DNA from: Treponema sp.
GTDB taxonomy: Bacteria > Spirochaetota > Spirochaetia > Treponematales > Treponemataceae
Reading direction: 5' to 3'
Length of the DNA: 64,000 bases
Assembly (NCBI GenBank): GCA_017934745.1
Contig: JAGBIY010000003.1
Coordinates: 91,336 to 155,335, forward strand
Under the pieces are notes generated by a model that saw nothing but the letters and a program-made list of their open reading frames with translations, did no database searches and had not been told where the DNA came from. Every line of letters starts with the position of its first letter. Positions within the stretch are counted from its first letter, which is position 1. The position numbers and the translations under genes were made by a program. Positions 57,553-64,000 of this stretch are shown here, one piece after another.

Positions 57553-58842
57553 ATGGCAGAACTTGCGCTCGTGATTGTGGCGGCAGGTTCGTCGACAAGG
57601 TTCAATGCGGGAGGGAAAGAGCGAATCAAGAAGGAATACCTCCCGCTCGACACAGAAGAAACATCAGACGGAACGAAAGGCGGCACGGTTCTTTCCGCGG
57701 CCGCCAAGATTTTTTTGCGCGCAAAGGACTTTTCTACGCTCGCAATCGCCTACCCTTCTTCCCCGGACAAGGAACAACAGCAAGAGAACGAGAAAGCGGC
57801 GCGCGAAGCGTTGTTCTCCGACGAATTTTTCTCATCCCCAACAGCACAGAAGACAGAAACGATTTTCGTCCCCGGCGGAGAGACTCGGCAGAAGTCGGTC
57901 AAGAACGCCCTCGAAGAAATATCAAGGAGAACGGCGGGAACAGGAAGAGAGAGAATCGTTTTCATACACGACGGAGCGCGCCCCTTTTTGAAAGCTCAGA
58001 CGATAGAGGACACTCTTGAGGCCGCATTGGAGTACGGAGCCGCAGTTCCGGGACTCCAGCCGACAGACACGCAGAAGGAAAGGGACGAAGACGGATTCAT
58101 ACGGAAGCATCTCGTACGGTCGGCATTGAGCGCGGTGCAGACGCCGCAGGTCTTCCATCTGGACGAAATCCTTGAGGGACACAGAAGAGCCGAGGAAAGC
58201 GGAGCCGAATGCACCGACGACACGGAGATATGGGACAGGTTCGTAGTCCCATTCTCAAATGGAAAATTCAAGACCGTGAAAATCGTGGAAGGCGACCCGG
58301 ACAACATAAAAATCACATACAAGTCCGATTTGGCACCAACGGCCGCGGAGAGAAAGATGATCAGGATTGGAATCGGATACGACAAGCACATATTGGTGGA
58401 CAGCGCGCAGACTGGAAGAAAGCTTTGGCTCGGAGGGGTCGAGATTCCATCCGACAAAGGCGAGGACGGGCATTCCGACGGAGACGCGCTTTTGCACGCC
58501 ATAACGGACGCTCTTCTCGGCGCGAGCGCGCTGGGCGACATAGGCTCGTACTTTCCGCCGAGCGACATGAAGTGGAAGGGCGCGGACTCGAAAGTCCTCC
58601 TTGAGACGTGCTGGAACGACGTGAAAAAAGAGGGGTGGAAGCTCGGCAACATCGACTGCGTGATAGCCTTGGAAAAGCCGAAATTCCTTCCGCACCGCGA
58701 TGAAGTGCGCGCTTCGATAGCGAAAATACTCGGCTGCGGCATTGAAAGGGTATTCGTGAAGGCGAAGACAGGAGAAAAGACAGGCGACGTCGGCCAGCGG
58801 AAAGTCGTGGAAGTCTGGTGCACTTGCCTTCTGGAAAGATAG
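57553..58842 (+). CDS. ispDF: Bifunctional IspD/IspF (MEP pathway)
   Basis: A 429-residue fusion enzyme of the isoprenoid MEP pathway. The N-terminal IspD (cytidylyltransferase) holds VIVAAGSSTRF, KKEYLPL and a loop that contacts CTP. The C-terminal IspF (MECDP synthase) begins IRIGIGYDKH, with the metal ligands in GYDKH and EDGHSDGDALLH and the EKTGDVGQRKV end. The two steps are not consecutive, so the fusion implies a complex with IspE. The ATG at 57553 has no Shine-Dalgarno but starts four bases after carD, so it probably depends on coupling; the frame extends further upstream, but only inside carD. Confidence 0.93.
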   Translation: MAELALVIVAAGSSTRFNAGGKERIKKEYLPLDTEETSDGTKGGTVLSAAAKIFLRAKDFSTLAIAYPSSPDKEQQQENEKAAREALFSDEFFSSPTAQKTETIFVPGGETRQKSVKNALEEISRRTAGTGRERIVFIHDGARPFLKAQTIEDTLEAALEYGAAVPGLQPTDTQKERDEDGFIRKHLVRSALSAVQTPQVFHLDEILEGHRRAEESGAECTDDTEIWDRFVVPFSNGKFKTVKIVEGDPDNIKITYKSDLAPTAAERKMIRIGIGYDKHILVDSAQTGRKLWLGGVEIPSDKGEDGHSDGDALLHAITDALLGASALGDIGSYFPPSDMKWKGADSKVLLETCWNDVKKEGWKLGNIDCVIALEKPKFLPHRDEVRASIAKILGCGIERVFVKAKTGEKTGDVGQRKVVEVWCTCLLER

Positions 58843-58870
58843 AAATAGGTAGAAATAGAACAGATGACAC

Positions 58871-58922
58871 AAAAAAGCCTTCCGGATGCGCTTCAAAAAA
58901 CGCACATCCAGAAGGCTTTTTT
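58871..58922 (+). terminator. Strong bidirectional terminator
   Basis: AAAAAAGCCTTCCGGATGCG pairs with CGCACATCCAGAAGGCTTTTTT (one bulge) with A and T runs on both sides. It serves ispDF and the convergent coiled-coil gene. Confidence 0.9.
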
Positions 58923-58949
58923 CATGTCCAGAGGAACGGCAGCTCTGCC

Positions 58950-61900
58950 CTACTCCTCATCGTCGAGACCGAGCCCCATCTCAAGGATTATCTCGATTTC
59001 GCTCATGCTGCGCTTCATGCTTCTGGCGATTTCTTCGATAGTCCACCCCTTTCGCTTGAGGCTCACAATCTGCTCGCGGTCCTTCGGCGACAAATCGTTC
59101 TCAGGAACCTCGATAGGATGGTTCAGAGGAGCGTCCATGTCGGCCTCTATTCCATTGTACTTGGCGAGGCTGTGGATTCTCTCGTCCACTTCGCGCGCCA
59201 TGTTCTCAAGCCTGGTCTCCTGTCGGCCGAGTCCCTCGCGTGTGCTCTGGAGCTTCTCAGCCTTCTCTTCCGCGTCCTTGAGAATCGTCTTTATCTCGCT
59301 CACCTTGTCCAAGGCATCAGTTATGCTGTCCTTGTTCTCGGTGAGGAAAGCGACCTGGCTCTCGATTTCGGAAAGCTGTCCCGGAAGACTCTCTGCCTTG
59401 TCGGAAACATCCTGGACTCTGCCCTCGATTTCCTTCAAGTTGTCGAACGTCTTGTCGACATTCTGCGAGACGGCCTCAATCATGTCGGCCTTTTTCTGCA
59501 GCCTGTCGTATTTGTCAGACATCTCGCCGAGAGAGTTTTGGAACGCGCGGACCTCAAGCTGCATGTTCTGCAAATCGTCGCTCGTGGAATGGAGAGAGTT
59601 GATTTTGTCGTCCATCGAATCGCTCAAGTTGACGAGCTTCTCGAACTTCTGGTTGAGAGTCTCGATTTTGCTCTTCTCTGCATCGAACCTCCTGATTTTT
59701 CCTTCCACCTCGTCGTTGATTTTCTCGATGCTCCTGAAGTGGCCTTCGAGGGAATTCATCTTACCCTGGTACATGTCGATTTTGAGGATGTCCTTCTGCA
59801 AGTCTGAAACCTGGCTGTCGAGCTGGCTTCTAAGCTCGTCGGCCTTCTGGTACACGCCGATGTTCTCCTCGTACTTGTCGACTTCCTTGCCGATTTCGTC
59901 CATTCTCGCGCGGAGAGCGGCGGCGTCATCCTGCATTTGGGAGACGAGGTTCCGGTTCTTCTCGGAATTCTCCTCGTAGAACTTGCGGATTTCTTCCTTC
60001 ATTTGTGAAATCTTCTCGGCGGATTCCTTGTCGGACACGGAAAGCCTCTCCTCGATGGCGGAAATCAGCCCGTCGTAGGCGTTCTTCTGCTCCGAAAGGA
60101 CGCGCTCCGTGTTCTTTTCGTAGTCGGAGACGACTTCCGCCGACTGCCTCTTCAAAGACTCGATTCCGTTCTGGATTTCGATTTTCTGCTTGTCAGCGTC
60201 GTTCTTGAGGTTGTCCATGCTGAAGGCGAAACTCGTCTGCATCTCGGCAATCTTCTGCTTCGTAGAGGACTCCATGTTGCTTATCTGCGTATCGTAGATA
60301 GATTTCGTCTGCTCGAACTGCTGCCTGATTTTCTCGCGCCAGCTGTCGAAGTCGCCCTTTATCGAATTAATAGAAGAAAGGCTCTCGGTTCGCTTTTCGC
60401 CGACCTTCTTCTCGAATTCCGAAAGTTTCGTCTCGGTGTCCTGGATTGAAGCGGCGATTGCGGAGTTGATTTTTGAGTTGTACGCGTCGAGCGTGTCCCG
60501 AACGTCCAAATCGGACTTTTCGGCGGCTTTCCTGACATCCGCTTCGAGTTTGCTGATTTTCTCGTTCAACTCGTCCTGTGTCTTTGAGATTATGCGCTCG
60601 AATTTCTCGGAATGCTCGTTCGACTTCTCCTGGAGGGAATTCAACCTCTTCTGGAGGTCGTCGTTGTACTTGGACTCAAGCATCCGCCTGTCTGCCTCGG
60701 ACTTGCTCGCGAACGAAGCGATTTTCGACTCGCACTCGGACTTGATTTTCTTGCCCTCGTTGTCGAACGAGCGGGAAAGCTCCTCAAGTTTGCCCTGGAA
60801 GAATTCCTTCCAGACAGAGAGATCCTTGTCGATTTCGTTGCCCTTCGCGTCGAGGTCGGATGAAATCTTAGACTCCATGGCGCGCTGCTTGTCGGCGTAG
60901 CTTTCCGTGAATTCCGCGATTTTCTCGTCGAACTCGTCCTTCCACTTCGAAAGCGTGTCGCGGAGGGATTCGGTCCTCTGCTGAAGCTCGGAAGAGACGT
61001 TCTTGTCGAGGACATCGTACGCGCCCCTGTACTTTTCGATGAATTCGCCGAGTTTGGAGTCGAATTCACTCTTCCAGCCGGCGAGGCGGCTTTCGGCGGA
61101 ATCAGTCTCGTCCGTTATGGCCTTGTCGACTCTTCCGGCAATCTCCTTCTGCACGCTGTCGTACTTGTCGGAGAATTCCTTGATTTTTCCGTCGAACGTG
61201 TCCTTCCAGTCCGAGATTGCCTTTTCGAGCATCGAACTTTTTTCCTGAATGCTTTCGAGGTACGATTTCTCCATTATCTTCTGGGAAGTGTCGAACGTCG
61301 TCGTGAATTTTTCGAGTTTCTCGTTGAAATTCTTCTGCCAGTTCTTGAGAGACTCGTCGATTGTGTCGCTCCGCTGTCTGAGGTCGTCCGTGAAAGATTT
61401 CTCGAAATCGCGCAGATGCTCGCTCAAACGGTCGGAAGAAGCGTCCTTCACGATGTCCAAGTCATGCTTGAGACTTGAGATTTTTCCCTCGATGGCCTCG
61501 GACTGCTTTTCAATCTCGTCCTTGAAGTCCGCGTTTCGTTTGCTCTGCGAAGATGCGAACGACGCGAATTCGTCGAGAACCTGCTTCTGCGTGTTCTCGA
61601 TTGCCTGGTGGAGCGCGATGTTGAGTTCGTCCACATCGTCGCCCGTCTTTTCGAGGTTCTTGAAGCGGTATTCCAGATTCTGCCTGTAGTTCTCAAGCTG
61701 CGCGTCGAGTTTCTCAAGGAGGTCTGTCTGCCTCTCGTCGTATGAATTCGAGAGCGTCCTCATCATCTCCGAAATCTGTGCGTTTATGGACTCCATCTTG
61801 GAATCGCTTTCCATCTTGAATTTGTCGAGTTCATCGGCCGCCGTCTGGATTCTCTCGCGGATTTGCGCGGAAGTCTCATCGGCTTTCATCGCAGAATCTG

Positions 61901-64000
61901 TGAATTCCGCTCCGATTTTCTCCATTTTTTCGTTGACGGCATCTCCCATCGACTGGATTCTCTCGTTGAGTTCACTCTCGGCAGACTCGGCGTTTTCCGT
62001 GACAGTCCTGATTTTCTCGTCGATTTCGGATACAGCGAGCTGCAGACTGTTCTGGAGTTCGTCCACGGTGGAGTTGATGCTCTCCCTGAGCCTGCCTGCG
62101 ATTGATTCCGCGCCAGATGTCGCGCTCTCCATGTCCTGCTGCAGCGTTCCGACAGTCTCGTCGAACTGCCGCTTGAGCGCGGAGAGCCGCTCGTCGACGT
62201 TCTCCTCAAGCGCAGTGACCCTGCCGTCCACGTCGCCCGATACGGTTTCGATTCTGTTTTTGGCATCGCTCTCGACGATTGTTATGCGCTCGGAAAGCTC
62301 ATTCTGCATCGAAGAGATTCTGTCGCTGATTTCGTTCTTCGCGCTTTCGGCTATCGAATCCGACTCCGCGAGCGCATCGTCCAGCGTCTGTTTTATCGTC
62401 TTGACGTTGACTGCGAGAGTGTCCTGCGCCGAGTTGATTTTGTCCTCAAGCTCGTCCTGGATGCTCTGTATCCGCTCCCCGAAGATGTTCTTGAGGCTCT
62501 CCGCGATTGCTGACGTGTCGACAGTCTTCTCGTTGATTTCATCGGCAATCTTGTTGAATTTGTCGTCGAGTCTTCCCTGGAGCTCGGCAGCTTTGTCGTC
62601 CGACTCGTATTCGATGTTTCTGAGTCTCTCGGATATGTCGTTTTCGAGCATTCCGATTTTGTCTTCGTATTCTTTGCGGGCGTTCTTCACAGTTTCGTCC
62701 GCTTCGGAAATGGCGTTGTCCAAGTCCGATCTCATCGAAGCGGCCTTGCCTCCCAGTTCGCTCTCCAACTCCGCCATGCTCGAAGCGAGCGTCTTGCGCA
62801 CTTCCTCGATTCTCGCTTCGATTCCGCTCTGCGCCGTTCCTGCGTTGTCCGCCGCGCTTCTGAGCGACTCCGACAGTTCCTCGCGCACCTTCCCGATTTC
62901 CGCTGACAGCTCGCCGCTCACGCCGCTGATTCTCTCGTCGAATTCCGCGCGCATCGTTTCGAGTCTCGTTCCGAGTTCGTTTTCTGAGTTGCCGATTCTC
63001 GAGTCGAGGTCGGAGTGCATTTCTTCGAGCTTTGTTCCGAGTTCGTTTTCTGAGTCGCCGATTCTCTCATCGAGGCTTGAGTGCATTTTTTCGAGCTTCG
63101 TTCCGAGTTCGTTTTCTGTGCCGCTGATTCTCGTGTCGAGGTCGGAGTGCATTTTTTCGAGCTTCGATCCAAGTTCGTTTTCTGTGCCACTGATTCTCGA
63201 GTCGAGGTCGGAGTGCATCGTTTCGAGTTTTGTTCCGAGGATTTCCCGGTCTTCCGCGAGCTTCGTTCCGAGTTCGGCCGTCATCGCGTTGATTTTTCCG
63301 AGGAGTTCCGCGCGCCTCTCTTCGGCGAGTCCATCGTTCTCGCTCACTGCCCTCTCAAGCTCGCTCCTTATCCTCTCCACGCTCTCGGCGAGTCCGCCCT
63401 CGGCTTCCCTTATCCTCTCCGCGAATTCGCTTTCGAGTCCGCCTAGCCTCTCTTTCGTTCCGCTCTCTATTCCGCCTAGCCTCTCGTCGGTCTCGCTTTC
63501 GAACGACTCCATCCTTCCTGACAGCTCGGCCTTCATCGCCTCGAACCTCTCGTCCGCTCCTGTCTCCAGGCTGCTCAGCCGTCTCTCCGTGTCGACTTCG
63601 AGCTTTCCGAGCCGCTCGTTCGATTCGCTTCCGAACGTCGCCATCCTGTCCGTGAGTTCCGTCTGCATCTCCGTGAATTTTCCGGCCGTGTCGGTCTGCA
63701 GGTTCCTTATTCCGTCCCTGATTTCCCCTTCCACGGCTCCTATCCTCGTGTCGAACTCCCTCTTCGCCATCTCTATCGCCGTGTTCGCGTCCGTTATCGC
63801 GTTGTCGAACACAAGCTGGATTTCCCCGGCCTTGCCTCCCAGTTCGCTCTCCATCGCCGTTATGCTCGAAGCGAGCGTCTTGCGCACTTCCTCGATTCTC
63901 GTCTCGAATCCGTTCTGCGTCGCGCTCGCGTTGTCCGCCGCGCTCCTGATTGATGCTGAGAGTTCCTCGCGCACCTTCCCGATTTCCGCTGACAGCTCGC
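58950..64000 (-). CDS. Giant coiled-coil protein with C-terminal helix-turn-helix (5' end outside window)
   Basis: The frame is open from the right edge to a stop at 58950, giving more than 1680 residues; the N-terminus is beyond the window. Almost the whole length is one coiled coil, rich in Glu, Lys, Asp and Ser with no Pro breaks. It fits the SpiroCoCo-type large coiled-coil proteins of spirochaetes by name and layout (from memory). The last 55 residues are different: LSPKDREQIVSLKRKGWTIE and the following EEIARSMKRSMSEIEI form a helix-turn-helix like sigma region 4 or a resolvase tail. A scaffold or filament role is likely; the HTH would tether it to DNA or act as a protein contact. Confidence 0.85.
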   Translation of the reverse strand, partial: ELSAEIGKVREELSASIRSAADNASATQNGFETRIEEVRKTLASSITAMESELGGKAGEIQLVFDNAITDANTAIEMAKREFDTRIGAVEGEIRDGIRNLQTDTAGKFTEMQTELTDRMATFGSESNERLGKLEVDTERRLSSLETGADERFEAMKAELSGRMESFESETDERLGGIESGTKERLGGLESEFAERIREAEGGLAESVERIRSELERAVSENDGLAEERRAELLGKINAMTAELGTKLAEDREILGTKLETMHSDLDSRISGTENELGSKLEKMHSDLDTRISGTENELGTKLEKMHSSLDERIGDSENELGTKLEEMHSDLDSRIGNSENELGTRLETMRAEFDERISGVSGELSAEIGKVREELSESLRSAADNAGTAQSGIEARIEEVRKTLASSMAELESELGGKAASMRSDLDNAISEADETVKNARKEYEDKIGMLENDISERLRNIEYESDDKAAELQGRLDDKFNKIADEINEKTVDTSAIAESLKNIFGERIQSIQDELEDKINSAQDTLAVNVKTIKQTLDDALAESDSIAESAKNEISDRISSMQNELSERITIVESDAKNRIETVSGDVDGRVTALEENVDERLSALKRQFDETVGTLQQDMESATSGAESIAGRLRESINSTVDELQNSLQLAVSEIDEKIRTVTENAESAESELNERIQSMGDAVNEKMEKIGAEFTDSAMKADETSAQIRERIQTAADELDKFKMESDSKMESINAQISEMMRTLSNSYDERQTDLLEKLDAQLENYRQNLEYRFKNLEKTGDDVDELNIALHQAIENTQKQVLDEFASFASSQSKRNADFKDEIEKQSEAIEGKISSLKHDLDIVKDASSDRLSEHLRDFEKSFTDDLRQRSDTIDESLKNWQKNFNEKLEKFTTTFDTSQKIMEKSYLESIQEKSSMLEKAISDWKDTFDGKIKEFSDKYDSVQKEIAGRVDKAITDETDSAESRLAGWKSEFDSKLGEFIEKYRGAYDVLDKNVSSELQQRTESLRDTLSKWKDEFDEKIAEFTESYADKQRAMESKISSDLDAKGNEIDKDLSVWKEFFQGKLEELSRSFDNEGKKIKSECESKIASFASKSEADRRMLESKYNDDLQKRLNSLQEKSNEHSEKFERIISKTQDELNEKISKLEADVRKAAEKSDLDVRDTLDAYNSKINSAIAASIQDTETKLSEFEKKVGEKRTESLSSINSIKGDFDSWREKIRQQFEQTKSIYDTQISNMESSTKQKIAEMQTSFAFSMDNLKNDADKQKIEIQNGIESLKRQSAEVVSDYEKNTERVLSEQKNAYDGLISAIEERLSVSDKESAEKISQMKEEIRKFYEENSEKNRNLVSQMQDDAAALRARMDEIGKEVDKYEENIGVYQKADELRSQLDSQVSDLQKDILKIDMYQGKMNSLEGHFRSIEKINDEVEGKIRRFDAEKSKIETLNQKFEKLVNLSDSMDDKINSLHSTSDDLQNMQLEVRAFQNSLGEMSDKYDRLQKKADMIEAVSQNVDKTFDNLKEIEGRVQDVSDKAESLPGQLSEIESQVAFLTENKDSITDALDKVSEIKTILKDAEEKAEKLQSTREGLGRQETRLENMAREVDERIHSLAKYNGIEADMDAPLNHPIEVPENDLSPKDREQIVSLKRKGWTIEEIARSMKRSMSEIEIILEMGLGLDDEE
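62741..64000 (-). repeat. Duplicated segment in the coiled-coil gene, offset 1086 bp
   Basis: The block starting CGGCCTTGCCTCCCAGTTCG occurs at 62741 and at 63827 (to the window end), with about 170 bases very similar between them. The offset is 362 codons, so the reading frame is kept. The second copy continues past the window. Confidence 0.7.
62920..63240 (-). repeat. 66-bp tandem repeats in the coiled-coil gene
   Basis: About four full and two partial units of 66 bp (the shared GAGTTCGTTTTCTG lies at 62973, 63039, 63105 and 63171). Each codes for 22 residues of the form ENELGTKLEKMHSDLDSRIS, equal to two hendecads. Confidence 0.8.

Noticed and set aside
1-64000. tRNA, rRNA, prophage or complete insertion sequence
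   Set aside because: No conserved tRNA T-arm, rRNA block, integrase or transposase frame was seen on either strand.

Overview
The window reads as chromosomal DNA (roughly 50-55% G+C by eye) from a spirochaete of the genus Treponema. The grounds are a CarD-like gene followed directly by a fused ispDF gene (the order I recall from T. pallidum), a UPF0164-type outer-membrane protein, a giant spirochaetal coiled-coil protein, a DUF115 motility-type glycosyltransferase and periplasmic/OmpA proteins of treponemal style. A secreted enzyme that fuses a pectin methylesterase to a rhamnogalacturonan acetylesterase points to a pectin-using gut or rumen treponeme; T. saccharophilum would fit, but the species is inference.

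Layout. 0-6 kb: end of NADP-isocitrate dehydrogenase, murI, a pentapeptide-repeat protein, a beta-lactamase-fold hydrolase, a lipoprotein with an HEGWH motif and an outer-membrane protein. 6-16 kb: parE (minus), thrA (aspartokinase-homoserine dehydrogenase), a lipoprotein alpha/beta hydrolase, parC with a coupled membrane protein, a 24-bp repeat array and yigZ. 16-20 kb: two accessory-looking genes, one an AAA-ATPase/PD-(D/E)XK protein, and an MFS transporter. 20-27 kb: the pectin esterase, a small secreted protein and a D,D-carboxypeptidase. 27-35 kb: LysM-M23 peptidase, UPF0164 protein, an Ig-repeat/OmpA protein, a TIGR02757 protein and a degenerate HD-GYP protein. 35-40 kb (minus): VTT-domain protein, pssA, psd, glyS and an aldo-keto reductase, closely packed. 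40-50 kb: lepB, a PASTA-containing PBP and the DUF115 protein as one minus-strand unit, a spirochaetal protein of unknown function, a thioesterase, an A24 peptidase and a membrane protein with about 1 kb of six-residue acidic repeats. 50-64 kb: hflX with a FliL-like gene, an ECF sigma/anti-sigma unit, a second LysM-M23 peptidase, rlmE, an OmpA protein, carD-ispDF and the 3' part of a giant coiled-coil gene that leaves the window.

Common themes are the cell envelope (murI, PBP, carboxypeptidase, two LysM-M23 endopeptidases, two OmpA-type peptidoglycan binders, phosphatidylethanolamine synthesis, signal peptidase) and surface or secreted proteins. No tRNA, rRNA, CRISPR array or intact transposase was recognised.

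The most unusual signal is a family of four dispersed, intergenic, 165-203 bp elements (756-958, 10935-11100, 19941-20105, 52000-52185). They have terminal inverted repeats, a conserved hairpin core and arms whose sequence differs between copies while staying self-complementary. Two copies are flanked by TA. They look like a mobile or structured-RNA element I cannot name. Also notable are several promoters whose -10 box lies 6-9 nt before the ATG, suggesting leaderless mRNAs, and a 26-nt imperfect palindrome present three times.
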